64,000 bases of DNA. It comes from an uncultured Acetatifactor sp. (lineage in GTDB: Bacteria; Bacillota; Clostridia; Lachnospirales; Lachnospiraceae). The stretch lies in assembly GCA_947589075.1 (NCBI GenBank), contig CANQBS010000004.1, positions 1 to 64,000 on the forward strand, in the 5' to 3' direction. The notes under the pieces were generated by a model. That model was not told the origin of the DNA, ran no database searches, and saw only the letters and a list, made by a program, of their open reading frames with translations. Position numbers and translations under genes: made by a program. Shown piece by piece: positions 8,188 through 17,420 of this stretch; the first letter of the stretch is position 1; the number at the start of each line of letters is the position of its first letter.

Positions 8188-9573
8188 CTAAGTCCCAAGG
8201 AGGTTTTCTCCGATTTTATGCACATCTCCGGCGCCCATAGTTATCAACAGATCGCCGTTTATGCAATTTTCCAGTAAAAATTTTTCAATTTCATCAAAAG
8301 TGGGAAAACAGACAGCATCCTTTCCCAGCCGGCGGATTTCCTCGCAGACGTGTTCGCTGCTGATATCCAGGGCCTCGATCTCCCTGCCGGTCACTTCATA
8401 AATAGGAGCCAGCACAACCCGGTCTGCCAGGGTAAGGGCCTGGGCGAATTCGTGGAGGAAAGCCCTGGTCCGGGAATGGGTATGGGGCTGGAACACACAC
8501 CAAAGGGTCTTGTGGGGGTAATTGCGGGCGGCAGTGAGGGTAGCCGCAATCTCCGTGGGATGGTGGGCATAGTCGTCGATGACAGTTACGCCGCCGATCT
8601 GTCCCTTATATTCAAAGCGCCTGTCCGTCCCGGTAAAGTCCTTCAGCGCACCGGCAGTGATCGTCCGGCCGATGCCTAACAGGTCCGCCACCGCAATGGC
8701 CGCCATGGCGTTGCTCACATTGTGATCGCCGGGTACGCTCAGTGTAAATCTTTGCCTGTCCCCAGAACTGCGGCAGAGGGTAAAGGAAGCTCTGGCCAGT
8801 TCATCATGGGATACCTCCTCAGGATGATAATCAAATCGGTCGTTCCAGCCGTAGGTGATTACCCGGCACTTTAACCCTTCCGTGAAATAGGAGAGTTCGG
8901 GGATCTCGCCGTTGATGACCAGGGCGCCGTCCTCCGGCAGGAGTCCGGCAAATTCCCGGAAGGAATGGCGGATATCTTCCAGATCCTTGAAAAAGTCCAT
9001 ATGATCTTCCTCTACGTTTAATATGACGCCGATCCTGGGGAAGAAGCTTAAGAAGCTGTTGGTGTATTCGCAGGCCTCCGCCACAAAATAGTCGTGGCCG
9101 CCGCTTCTGTAATTGCCGCCGATACTGGGTAAGATCCCGCCGATGGAGAGGGTAGGATCCGTGTTCCCATGGAGCAGGATCTCGCTGATCATGGAGGTGG
9201 TGGTGGTCTTTCCGTGGGTTCCGCTGACTGCAACGGGCATCTTATAATTCTTCATCAGTTGTCCCAGCAGCTCCGCTCTGGAGAGGACGGGGATCCCCAG
9301 TTTCCTGACCGCCTGGAATTCGGGATTGGTATCCCGTATGGCGCTGGTGTATACTGCGCATTCTATATCCGGGGTGATATTGGATTCCCGCTGGCCGATA
9401 GCCACCGGAATCCCCTTTTCCTGCAGCATATCGGTCATGGCGCTTTTTGTGCTGTCGGAGCCGGATACTTCAAAGCCGGCGTCTTTTAAGATCTCGGCCA
9501 GACCGCTCATGCTGATGCCGCCGATGCCTATAAAATGTATTTTTCCCGGATGCCTGAAATCAATCTGATACAT
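8188..9573 (-). CDS. murC: UDP-N-acetylmuramate--L-alanine ligase
   Basis: 461 aa from the ATG at 9573 (MYQIDF); a GTG three codons earlier is the track start. Neither has a strong ribosome site, and ATG matches the usual N-terminus. Adds L-alanine to UDP-MurNAc in peptidoglycan precursor synthesis; cytoplasmic. The Mur-ligase signatures are FIGIGGISMSGLAE near residues 14-27, the ATP loop SGTHGKTTTT near 117-126, ACEYTNSFLSFFP, and the DDYAHHPTEI motif near 330, which is typical of MurC. It is monocistronic from its own promoter at 9650-9678, and its stop codon abuts a DnaA box. Confidence 0.96.
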   Translation of the reverse strand: MYQIDFRHPGKIHFIGIGGISMSGLAEILKDAGFEVSGSDSTKSAMTDMLQEKGIPVAIGQRESNITPDIECAVYTSAIRDTNPEFQAVRKLGIPVLSRAELLGQLMKNYKMPVAVSGTHGKTTTTSMISEILLHGNTDPTLSIGGILPSIGGNYRSGGHDYFVAEACEYTNSFLSFFPRIGVILNVEEDHMDFFKDLEDIRHSFREFAGLLPEDGALVINGEIPELSYFTEGLKCRVITYGWNDRFDYHPEEVSHDELARASFTLCRSSGDRQRFTLSVPGDHNVSNAMAAIAVADLLGIGRTITAGALKDFTGTDRRFEYKGQIGGVTVIDDYAHHPTEIAATLTAARNYPHKTLWCVFQPHTHSRTRAFLHEFAQALTLADRVVLAPIYEVTGREIEALDISSEHVCEEIRRLGKDAVCFPTFDEIEKFLLENCINGDLLITMGAGDVHKIGENLLGT

Positions 9574-9649
9574 AACTGTCACGCTTTCTTATCTGATCTA
9601 TGGTCTGTTCTGTTGTCCGGCTCACTTTTGGATCCGAAACTTCACCTAC

Positions 9650-9678
9650 ATTATATACACTGAGCGCGCAAAAAACAA
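9650..9678 (-). promoter_or_regulatory. murC promoter
   Basis: On the minus strand TTGTTT, 17 bases, TATAAT, with a leader of about 70 bases. It shares the 417-base gap 9574-9990 with the divergent glgC promoter. Between the two promoters I see only AT-rich sequence. Confidence 0.6.
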
Positions 9679-9834
9679 CTTCATTTTTGAAAATGTAAAA
9701 ATAGATAAAGATACAGAGGGCGAATTCGGACAAATTATGTGGAGAATTGACAAAAAAAAGTCGCTAAACACTGGAATTATATAAATATTATAACTGAAAA
9801 TGGGAAAAAGCTTGTATTTTTTCCGCTTTAAATA

Positions 9835-9863
9835 TTCACTTTCTTAAAAAGTTGTGTTATAAT
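9835..9863 (+). promoter_or_regulatory. glgCD promoter
   Basis: TTCACT, 17 bases, TATAAT, with an extended -10 TG (TGTTATAAT). The leader is about 120 bases and contains a small CAGATT/AATCTG hairpin (about 9910-9928). Confidence 0.7.
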
Positions 9864-9990
9864 GGTTGTACCATAATAGGTAGTAGGTAGACGGCCGTTC
9901 AGATTTTTTGGAATCTGTTTCCCGGATCAGGGCATCGCTTTGTCAGGCAGCAGGGAACAGAGGTCGTCAGGCTGGATTGAGGTGATAACT

Positions 9991-11259
9991 ATGATCAAGA
10001 AAGAGATGATCGCCATGCTTCTTGCAGGCGGTCAGGGCAGCCGCCTGGGAGTGCTCACTTCCAAGGTCGCAAAACCAGCAGTTTCCTTTGGGGGAAAGTA
10101 CCGCATCATTGACTTTCCGCTTTCCAACTGTATCAATTCAGGCATTGATACGGTGGGGGTGCTTACCCAGTATCAGCCCCTTCGGCTGAATACCCACATA
10201 GGAATCGGTATTCCCTGGGATCTGGACCGTAACTTCGGAGGCGTGACGGTTCTGCCGCCTTATGAGAAGAGTACCAACAGCGAGTGGTATACCGGCACTG
10301 CCAATGCCATTTATCAAAATCTTGATTATATGGAAAGCTATCATCCTGATTATGTGCTGATCCTGTCAGGGGATCATATCTACAAGATGGATTATGAGGT
10401 GATGCTGGACTTTCATCAGAAGAAGGGTGCGGATGTGACCATCGCCGTGATGCCGGTTCCCATGGAGGAAGCAGGCCGTTTTGGCATCATGATCACGGAT
10501 GGGGATCACCGCATTACGGAGTTTGAAGAAAAACCGGCTCATCCCAGAAGCAATCTTGCCAGCATGGGCATATATATTTTTAACTGGAAGACCCTGAAGG
10601 AAGCTCTGATCGCCATGGCGGACCAACCGGCCCTGGATTTTGGCAAGCATGTCATCCCATATTGCCATGAGAAGGGATCGCCCCTCTATGCCTATGAATT
10701 TACCGGCTACTGGAAGGATGTTGGAACCCTGAGCTCTTATTGGGAAGCCAATATGGAGCTGATCGATCTTGTTCCGGAATTCAACCTGTATGAAGAGTAC
10801 TGGAAGATCTACACCAAGAGCGAGATACTGCCGCCCCAGTATGTATCGGACTCAAGTGCAGTGGAACGCTGTATTATCGGTGAGGGTTCAGATATCTATG
10901 GAGAGGTGTACAACTCCGTGATTGGCTGCGGTGTTACCATTGGTAAAGGCAGCGTCGTCCGTGACTCCATCATTATGAATCAGACCTCCATTGGAGAAGG
11001 CTGTGAGGTAAATAAGGCGATCATCGCAGAGAATGTTTCAGTCGGGGATCATGTCCGTCTGGGCATCGGCGAAGAGGTTCCAAATGAGACTGCGCCCCAT
11101 ATTTACGATCAGGGTCTTGTTACTATCGGAGAGAAGAGCGTCATACCGGAAGGGGTCAGTGTAGGCAGGAATACGGTGATTTTTGGCGAAACAGAGAAAA
11201 AAGATTATCCGGATTCTTATCTTGCCGGCGGCAAATCATTGATTAAGGCAGGTGAGTGA
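9991..11259 (+). CDS. glgC: Glucose-1-phosphate adenylyltransferase, catalytic subunit
   Basis: 422 aa. Makes ADP-glucose for glycogen synthesis. The start at 9991 follows GAGGTGATAACT; the track start 17 codons upstream has no ribosome site. The nucleotide-binding N-terminus is [23 protein letters not shown], the catalytic region [12 protein letters not shown] and the sugar-phosphate site FEEKP. The C-terminal third is a left-handed beta-helix with hexapeptide repeats ([25 protein letters not shown]). It is followed at once by glgD, so the two are translationally coupled. The genes for glycogen synthase and branching enzyme are not in the window. Confidence 0.96.
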   Translation: MIKKEMIAMLLAGGQGSRLGVLTSKVAKPAVSFGGKYRIIDFPLSNCINSGIDTVGVLTQYQPLRLNTHIGIGIPWDLDRNFGGVTVLPPYEKSTNSEWYTGTANAIYQNLDYMESYHPDYVLILSGDHIYKMDYEVMLDFHQKKGADVTIAVMPVPMEEAGRFGIMITDGDHRITEFEEKPAHPRSNLASMGIYIFNWKTLKEALIAMADQPALDFGKHVIPYCHEKGSPLYAYEFTGYWKDVGTLSSYWEANMELIDLVPEFNLYEEYWKIYTKSEILPPQYVSDSSAVERCIIGEGSDIYGEVYNSVIGCGVTIGKGSVVRDSIIMNQTSIGEGCEVNKAIIAENVSVGDHVRLGIGEEVPNETAPHIYDQGLVTIGEKSVIPEGVSVGRNTVIFGETEKKDYPDSYLAGGKSLIKAGE

Positions 11260-11261
11260 CA

Positions 11262-12380
11262 GTGAGAGCGATTGGAATTGTTTTGGCCGGAGGCAACAGC
11301 CACAGGATGGGAGCTCTTTCCCACAGCCGTGCGGTCTGCGCCATGCCGGTGGCGGGCAGCTACAGAGGGATTGATTTTACCTTGAGCAATATGTCCAATT
11401 CCCATATCCAGAAAGTAGCTGTCTTCACACAATACAATGCCCGGAGCCTGAATGAACACTTAAGCTCTTCCAAATGGTGGGATTTCGGACGCAAGCAGGG
11501 CGGCTTGTATGTGTTCACACCTGCTGTGACAGCAGAGAACAGCAACTGGTATCGGGGGACGGCGGATGCCATATGGCAGAACCTGTCCTTCTTAAAGAGC
11601 AGTCATGAACCATATGTGGTCATTGCATCCGGCGATTGTGTCTATAAGCTGGATTTCAATGCGGTGCTGGAGTACCACATCGAGAAAAAGGCGGATATTA
11701 CCGTGGTTTGCCGGGATATGGAGCCACAGATCGGTGTGGAGCGCTACGGGACGGTCCGTCTGGATGAGGACAACCGCATTGAAGAATTTGAGGAAAAGCC
11801 CTTGTATGCCAAGACCCGTACGATCTCCTGCGGTATCTATGTCATCAGACGCAGACAGCTCATTGAGATGATCGAGAAGTGCGCGGAAGAGGACAGATAC
11901 GATTTTGTCAGGGACATTCTGGTCCGCTATAAGGAGCTGAAGCGCATCTATGGGTACAAAATCACAGACTACTGGAGGAATATCGCTTCGGTGGAGGATT
12001 ACTATAACACCAATATGGATTTTTTGAAGCCAGAGGTGCGGGATTATTTCTTCAAGCAGTATCCGGACATCTATTCTAAGGTAGATGATCTGCCTCCTGC
12101 GAAATACAATGTCGGGGCAAAGATTAAGAACAGCCTGATTTCCAGCGGCTGTATCGTCAATGGCGTAGTGGAGAATTCCGTGATTTTTAAGAAGAGTTAT
12201 ATCGGCAACAATTGTGTGATCAAGAACTCCATTGTCCTGAATGATGTTTATATCGGGGACAATACGCATATTGAAAATTGTATCGTGGAAAGCCGCGGTA
12301 CGATCCAGGCCGGCTCCCGTTATGTAGGGGAAGACGGTATTAAGGTAGTAGTGGAAAAGAACGCAAGGTATGTGATCTGA
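11262..12380 (+). CDS. glgD: Glucose-1-phosphate adenylyltransferase, GlgD regulatory subunit
   Basis: 372 aa. GlgD partners GlgC in Firmicute heteromeric ADP-glucose pyrophosphorylase. The nucleotidyltransferase N-terminus is altered (VLAGGNSHRMGALSHSRA instead of GGxGxRL) and ASGDCVYKLDF replaces SGDH, consistent with the weakly active GlgD subunit. The C-terminal hexapeptide repeats are intact (NSLISSGCIVNGVVENS). I chose GTG at 11262 because AGGTGA lies six bases upstream and it gives the usual MRAIGI start. A GTG at 11256 overlapping the glgC stop is the alternative. Confidence 0.93.
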   Translation: MRAIGIVLAGGNSHRMGALSHSRAVCAMPVAGSYRGIDFTLSNMSNSHIQKVAVFTQYNARSLNEHLSSSKWWDFGRKQGGLYVFTPAVTAENSNWYRGTADAIWQNLSFLKSSHEPYVVIASGDCVYKLDFNAVLEYHIEKKADITVVCRDMEPQIGVERYGTVRLDEDNRIEEFEEKPLYAKTRTISCGIYVIRRRQLIEMIEKCAEEDRYDFVRDILVRYKELKRIYGYKITDYWRNIASVEDYYNTNMDFLKPEVRDYFFKQYPDIYSKVDDLPPAKYNVGAKIKNSLISSGCIVNGVVENSVIFKKSYIGNNCVIKNSIVLNDVYIGDNTHIENCIVESRGTIQAGSRYVGEDGIKVVVEKNARYVI

Positions 12381-12539
12381 GAAGCGCTGCAGGCGAATCC
12401 CTAAGCAGCGGTTCTCGCAAAAAAAACAATAGTTCAGTCGTACCTCCACGCACAGACTAGCACGATTTGACATAATTTTCGGGATAGTCGACTGACGCAG
12501 TTGATAGGTTACTGTAGCATTAGTAGATGGACGGAGGTA
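12379..12539 (+). other. Structured spacer between glgD and spoVG
   Basis: The spacer (12381-12602) contains a 12-bp stem GAGAAGCGCTGC/GCAGCGGTTCTC with one mismatch (12379-12416). It is followed by an A-run, not a T-run, so it is not a plus-strand terminator. Two further inverted pairs are interleaved: CAGTCG (12435)/CGACTG (12489) and TACCTCC (12441)/GGAGGTA (12533). That is a pseudoknot-like order if transcribed. No known RNA family is recognised. Confidence 0.3.
12501..12529 (+). promoter_or_regulatory. Candidate spoVG promoter
   Basis: TTGATA, 17 bases, TAGATG, placing the start about 65 bases before the spoVG ATG. A TTGACA at 12467 has no good -10 at a normal distance. A sigma-H type site could not be identified. 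Confidence 0.35.
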
Positions 12540-12602
12540 TGCTGGTATCACTGCATCCCCTCGTACAGATACTAAAATCAAAGTTACATGGGGGTCAAAC
12601 GA

Positions 12603-12896
12603 ATGCAGATTACAGATGTTAGAGTTCGCAAGATCGCGAAAGAGGGTAAGATGAAGGCTATTGTATCGATCACGCTGGATGATGAATTTGTAGTTCATGA
12701 TATCAAGGTGATTGAGGGTGAAAAGGGATTGTTTATCGCCATGCCCAGCAAAAAGGCTTCTGATGGGGAATACAGGGATATCGCCCATCCCATCAACTCC
12801 GCCACCAGGGAGAGTATCCAGAGGATCATCCTGGAGCACTATGAGAACGCGATGGAAGAGCCTGAAGAGGAATCCGGGGAGGAGCCGGAAGCATAG
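12603..12896 (+). CDS. spoVG: Septation/sporulation regulator SpoVG
   Basis: 97 aa from the ATG at 12603, which follows GGGGGT. The earlier in-frame ATG at 12588 has no ribosome site and would place that GGGGGT inside the coding sequence. The conserved SpoVG body is complete: [36 protein letters not shown] and [24 protein letters not shown]. SpoVG is a small nucleic-acid-binding regulator acting in sporulation and cell division. The C-terminus ends in an acidic Glu-rich tail. It is monocistronic, with a terminator about 60 bases downstream. Confidence 0.96.
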   Translation: MQITDVRVRKIAKEGKMKAIVSITLDDEFVVHDIKVIEGEKGLFIAMPSKKASDGEYRDIAHPINSATRESIQRIILEHYENAMEEPEEESGEEPEA

Positions 12897-12953
12897 GGGA
12901 TATGCGGGTTACAATTGCATTGAAAACGACTAGTTATATGAGACATAAATGAG

Positions 12954-12995
12954 CCGGAGAAGCCTTGGGGAGAATGTGGTTTCTCCGGTTTTTTT
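12954..12995 (+). terminator. spoVG terminator
   Basis: CCGGAGAA-(G)CC, 13-base loop, GG-TTTCTCCGG followed by seven T. The next promoter begins three bases later. Confidence 0.85.
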
Positions 12996-12997
12996 GC

Positions 12998-13026
12998 TTG
13001 ATTATTTCTGCGGCTTTGTTTATACT
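12998..13026 (+). promoter_or_regulatory. pth-mfd promoter
   Basis: TTGATT, 17 bases, TATACT, directly after the spoVG terminator; the leader is about 77 bases. Confidence 0.7.
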
Positions 13027-13109
13027 ATATTTCTGCAGGAAAATTTTTTTCATAAAAATGGGAAGCTTAAGGTTTGGGAGGCTTCTTTGGATATTTGTGG
13101 AGGTATGGG

Positions 13110-13685
13110 ATGTATATCATCGTCGGTTTGGGGAATCCCTCCAGGGAATATGAAAATACGAGGCATAATGTGGGGTTTGACGTGATCGATGCCCTGGCGG
13201 AGAAGGAAGGCATCCGGGTGCTGGAGAAAAAATATAAGGCTGTTGTCGGTAAGGGAAATATTGCCGGGAACGCCGCGGTGCTGGCAAAGCCCCAGACCTA
13301 TATGAATTTAAGCGGGGAGAGCGTAAGGGAGCTGGTATCCTTTTATAAGGCGGAGGAGAAGACCCAGCTTATTGTGGTATCCGACGATGTGAGCCTGGAT
13401 CTGGGGCAGATCAGGATTCGCAAAAAGGGCAGCGCCGGGGGTCACAACGGCCTGAAAAACATCATTGCCAATCTGGGGCACGATGAATTCATCCGCGTCC
13501 GGATGGGCGTGGGAAAGAAGCCGGAGCATTATGACCTGGTGAACTATGTGCTGGGCCACTTTACAAAGGAAGAGCGGAAGGTCATGGATGCGGCGGCAGG
13601 AGAGGCGGCGCAGGCCATAGAGGTGATCCTTTCGGAGGGACCGGAGGCGGCCATGAACCGTTTTAACCGGAAAAATGAGACGTAG
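13110..13685 (+). CDS. pth: Peptidyl-tRNA hydrolase
   Basis: 191 aa. Releases tRNA from peptidyl-tRNA that has dropped off ribosomes. Started at the ATG at 13110, seven bases after GGAGG; the track start is 12 codons earlier. The family motifs are all present: YIIVGLGNPSREYENTRHNVGF with the catalytic His, KPQTYMNLSGESV, VVSDDVSLDLGQIRIRKKGSAGGHNGLKNI, and the C-terminal NRFN. It is followed 75 bases later by mfd on the same strand, a common Firmicute arrangement. Confidence 0.97.
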   Translation: MYIIVGLGNPSREYENTRHNVGFDVIDALAEKEGIRVLEKKYKAVVGKGNIAGNAAVLAKPQTYMNLSGESVRELVSFYKAEEKTQLIVVSDDVSLDLGQIRIRKKGSAGGHNGLKNIIANLGHDEFIRVRMGVGKKPEHYDLVNYVLGHFTKEERKVMDAAAGEAAQAIEVILSEGPEAAMNRFNRKNET

Positions 13686-13760
13686 CAAAGGGATTGCAGA
13701 CGAAATAAGGAGATTGTGCGGCACAGGAGAATTGAGGCGCAGCAGAAAGCGAGGAAGCAT

Positions 13761-16700
13761 ATGCAGGCATTGGTTGCCCCCCTTGGGGAGCTGGCAGAAT
13801 TTGGCGAGATGAAGGACGCGATCCGGAAAAAACGTACACCGGTGTCGGTAACAGGCTGTGTGGATTCCCAGAAGCTGCATTTGATCTACGGACTGTCGGA
13901 AGGGGTGAAGGTAAAGGTCATCGTTGCCTACAGCGACCTGAGGGCCAGGGAGATTTACGAAGAATACCAGTTTTATGACCATAATTCCTACCTGTATCCC
14001 GGGAAGGACCTGATCTTTTTCCAGGCGGATATTCATGGCAATCAGCTGACCAGGGAGCGGGTGCGCACCCTCCGCAGGATCATGGAGGGTAAGCCCCTGA
14101 CCGTGATCACCACCTACGCCGCCCTCATGACGCCTCAGGCGGTATGGGACGGGAAAAGGGACGTGATAGAGCTTTCCCAGGGGGAGGAGCTGGATCTGCG
14201 GGTCATTTCCCGCAAACTGACGGATATGGGTTATGAAAAGGTCTATCAGGTGGAAAGTCCGGGGCAGTTTTCCATCAGAGGAGGCATTCTGGACGTGTTT
14301 GACCTGACTGAAGAGAATCCGGTCCGCATCGAGCTGTGGGGGGATGAGATCGATTCCATCCGCAGCTTTGATATTTTGAGCCAGCGTTCCATTGAGAGGC
14401 TGGAGAGCTTCACCATATTCCCCGCCACGGAATTTGTCCTTTCCGACGAAGAGATCCGCCTGGGGATCAAGAAGATAGAAAAAGAAGCGAAACGTCAGGA
14501 GCAGGTGTTTCGGGATGCCCATCAGCCTGAAGAAGCCGGGCGGATCGCAGCCCAGGTGGAGGAGTTAAAGGAGCAGCTGGTGGAACTGCGTTCCTATACC
14601 AATCTGGAAAGCTATGTCCGGTATTTTTATGAGGAAACCATGACTTTGCCGGGACTTCTTGCAGGGATGGGGGAAAGTCTGGTCTTTTTTCTGGATGAAC
14701 CCGCCAGGATAAAAGAGCATGGGGAAGCGGTGGAGCTGGAATTCAGAGAAAGCATGGAGCAGCGCGCCAGAAAAGGGTATGTCCTGCCCGGACAGATGAA
14801 TGTGCTTTACAGTGCGCAGCAGGCAGCGGCGGAGCTTCTGCGGTCCCCGGTGGTGATGCTTTCCGCCCTGGAGGCGCGGAACAGTCTTTTTAAAGCGGAG
14901 AAGCGTTTTGATATCGAGACCAGAAGCATTTCTTCCTATAATAACAGCTTTGAGTCTCTGGTAAGGGATCTGCAGATGTATAAGCGCAAAAAATACCGGG
15001 TGCTTCTTCTGTCCGGTTCCAGGACCAGGGCAAAGCGGCTGGCGGAGGATCTGCGGGACAATGAGCTTTCCGCCGTCTATTCCGAGGATCCCTGCCGGGA
15101 GGTGCTGCCGGGAGAGGTGCTTACCTATTACGGCCATGTGAATAAGGGCTTTGAATATCCTTTCCTGAAATTCGTGGTCATTACGGAATCGGATATTTTC
15201 GGCGCGGAGAAAAAGAAGAAAAAAAGGCGTAAGTTCAGCGAAGGCCAGAAGATCGGCGATTTCAATGAGCTGAAGGTGGGGGATTACGTGGTTCATGAGA
15301 GCCATGGCCTCGGGGTGTACAAGGGCATTGAAAAGGTGGAAATGGAAGGGGTGGTCAAGGACTACCTGAAGATCGAGTACCGGGACGGAGGAAATCTTTA
15401 TATCCTTGCCACGGGTCTGGACGTGATCCAGAAATACGCCTCCGCGGACGCCGCCAGGACGCCGAAGTTAAACAAGCTGGGGGGCAAGGAATGGGAAAAG
15501 ACCAAGACGAAGGTCCGCACCGCCGTAAACCAGGTGGCAAAGGATCTGGTGGAGCTTTATGCCAGAAGGCAGCAGTCAGAAGGCTACCAGTATGGACCGG
15601 ATACGGTATGGCAGCGGGAATTTGAGGAAATGTTCCCCTTTGAGGAGACGGAAGATCAGGCGGCAGCCATCCTGGACACCAAACGGGATATGGAGAGCAG
15701 GAAGATCATGGATCGCCTGATCTGCGGGGACGTGGGCTATGGCAAGACGGAAATCGCCATCCGGGCTGCTTTCAAGGCGGTGCAGGAGGGAAAGCAGGTG
15801 GTATACCTGGTGCCCACCACCATCCTTGCCCAGCAGCATTATACCACCTTTGTCCAGAGAATGAAGGATTTCCCGGTGAGGATAGATCTCATGAGCCGGT
15901 TTCGGACCGCTGCAGAGCAGAAGAAGACCATTGCGGATCTGCAGAAGGGTTTTGTGGATATTGTGATCGGCACCCATCGTGTGCTTTCGGATGATATGAA
16001 ATACAAGGATCTGGGGCTTCTGATCATCGATGAGGAGCAGCGTTTCGGGGTAGCCCATAAGGAGAAGATCAAGAAGCTGAAGGAAAATGTGGATGTGCTG
16101 ACCCTGACCGCCACTCCCATTCCCAGAACGCTGCACATGAGCCTGGTGGGGATCCGGGATATGAGTGTGCTGGAGGAGGCGCCGGAGGATCGTCTTCCCA
16201 TCCAGACCTATGTGATGGAGTATAACGAGGAAATGGTGCGGGAGGCCATTGTCCGGGAGCTTGCCAGAAACGGGCAGGTCTATTATGTTTACAACCGGGT
16301 AAATAACATTGCGGACGTTACGGCGAATATTGCCAGGCTGGTGCCGGAGGCTACGGTGGCCTTCGCCCATGGCCAGATGAAGGAAAGCGAGCTGGAGCGT
16401 ATCATGTTCGATTTCATCAACGGGGAGATCGATGTGCTGGTGTCCACCACCATCATTGAAACCGGTCTGGATATTTCCAATGTGAACACCATGATCATCC
16501 AGGATTCCGATCAGATGGGTCTTTCCCAGCTTTACCAGCTGCGGGGAAGGGTGGGGCGTTCCAGCCGCAATGCCTATGCCTTTCTGATGTATAAGCGGGA
16601 TAAGATGTTAAAAGAGGTGGCGGAGAAGAGACTTGCGGCCATTAAGGAGTTCACGGAGCTGGGCAGCGGCTTTAAGATCGCCATGCGGGACCTGGAGATC

Positions 16701-17303
16701 CGGGGAGCAGGCAATCTTCTGGGGATGAGCCAGCATGGTCATATGGAAGCGGTGGGTTACGATCTGTACTGTAAGATGCTGAACGATGCGGTGAAAAACC
16801 TGAAGGGGATTCCCACCGCCCTGGACGATTTCACTACGGTGGTGGATCTGGATGTGGACGCTTATATTCCGGCGGAATATATTGTGAATGAAGTGCAGAA
16901 GCTGGATATTTATAAAAGGATCACGGGCATTGAAAATGAAAGGGAAAGGGACGATATGCTGGATGAACTGCTGGATCGTTTCGGAGCCATCCCTCAGTCT
17001 GTGGACAATCTTTTGCGGATCGCCCTGATCCGGGTATCCGCCCATAAGCTGTATCTGACGGAGGTAAAGGGAAAAAACGAGAGGATCACGCTGCAGTTTA
17101 AGGCGGATGCAGACGTAAATCCGGCAGGGATACCGGCGCTTTTGCGCAGGTTTGGAGAAAATCTGAAATTTACCGCCTATGGGACGCCGTTTTTTACTTA
17201 TCGTTATAAAAAGACGGGGCTGGCGGAGAAGGACGAGGCGCGGCTTTTGGAGATGACGGAGAAGCTGGTGCGGGAGATGGGGAAAACACTTTCGGACGAG
17301 TGA
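13761..17303 (+). CDS. mfd: Transcription-repair coupling factor Mfd
   Basis: 1180 aa from the ATG at 13761, which follows GAGGAAG; the track GTG start 15 codons earlier has no such site. Mfd is a DNA translocase that removes stalled RNA polymerase and recruits UvrA. The UvrB-like N-terminal region (SIRGGILDVFDL, PVRIELWGDEIDSIR) precedes the RNA-polymerase-interacting Tudor-like domain (GDYVVHESHGLGVYKGI). The SF2 motor follows, with Walker A CGDVGYGKTE, DEEQRFGV, TATPIPRTLHM and QLRGRVGRS. The C-terminal TRCF domain is complete. Length is normal for the family. Confidence 0.97.
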   Translation: MQALVAPLGELAEFGEMKDAIRKKRTPVSVTGCVDSQKLHLIYGLSEGVKVKVIVAYSDLRAREIYEEYQFYDHNSYLYPGKDLIFFQADIHGNQLTRERVRTLRRIMEGKPLTVITTYAALMTPQAVWDGKRDVIELSQGEELDLRVISRKLTDMGYEKVYQVESPGQFSIRGGILDVFDLTEENPVRIELWGDEIDSIRSFDILSQRSIERLESFTIFPATEFVLSDEEIRLGIKKIEKEAKRQEQVFRDAHQPEEAGRIAAQVEELKEQLVELRSYTNLESYVRYFYEETMTLPGLLAGMGESLVFFLDEPARIKEHGEAVELEFRESMEQRARKGYVLPGQMNVLYSAQQAAAELLRSPVVMLSALEARNSLFKAEKRFDIETRSISSYNNSFESLVRDLQMYKRKKYRVLLLSGSRTRAKRLAEDLRDNELSAVYSEDPCREVLPGEVLTYYGHVNKGFEYPFLKFVVITESDIFGAEKKKKKRRKFSEGQKIGDFNELKVGDYVVHESHGLGVYKGIEKVEMEGVVKDYLKIEYRDGGNLYILATGLDVIQKYASADAARTPKLNKLGGKEWEKTKTKVRTAVNQVAKDLVELYARRQQSEGYQYGPDTVWQREFEEMFPFEETEDQAAAILDTKRDMESRKIMDRLICGDVGYGKTEIAIRAAFKAVQEGKQVVYLVPTTILAQQHYTTFVQRMKDFPVRIDLMSRFRTAAEQKKTIADLQKGFVDIVIGTHRVLSDDMKYKDLGLLIIDEEQRFGVAHKEKIKKLKENVDVLTLTATPIPRTLHMSLVGIRDMSVLEEAPEDRLPIQTYVMEYNEEMVREAIVRELARNGQVYYVYNRVNNIADVTANIARLVPEATVAFAHGQMKESELERIMFDFINGEIDVLVSTTIIETGLDISNVNTMIIQDSDQMGLSQLYQLRGRVGRSSRNAYAFLMYKRDKMLKEVAEKRLAAIKEFTELGSGFKIAMRDLEIRGAGNLLGMSQHGHMEAVGYDLYCKMLNDAVKNLKGIPTALDDFTTVVDLDVDAYIPAEYIVNEVQKLDIYKRITGIENERERDDMLDELLDRFGAIPQSVDNLLRIALIRVSAHKLYLTEVKGKNERITLQFKADADVNPAGIPALLRRFGENLKFTAYGTPFFTYRYKKTGLAEKDEARLLEMTEKLVREMGKTLSDE

Positions 17304-17335
17304 ACTGGAAGTGTGTAAATTTCGAAAAAATTAAG

Positions 17336-17364
17336 TTGCGGGAATGGTGAGGTTGTGGGATAAT
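17336..17364 (+). promoter_or_regulatory. xpaC-telA promoter
   Basis: TTGCGG, 17 bases, GATAAT, about 57 bases before the xpaC ATG and 32 bases after the mfd stop. Confidence 0.6.
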
Positions 17365-17420
17365 AGAAGTGTGGCTTGTCAGGAATGAGAGTCTGATTTT
17401 ATGCAGGGGACCGAGGGAAA

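Noticed and set aside
12379-12420. Rho-independent terminator after glgD
   Set aside because: The stem is good, but it is followed by an A-run on the plus strand; no T-run exists for either direction in the right place.
11592-12839. 415-aa minus-strand ORF opposite glgD and spoVG
   Set aside because: It covers two well-supported genes on the other strand, has no family features and includes the intergenic spacer.
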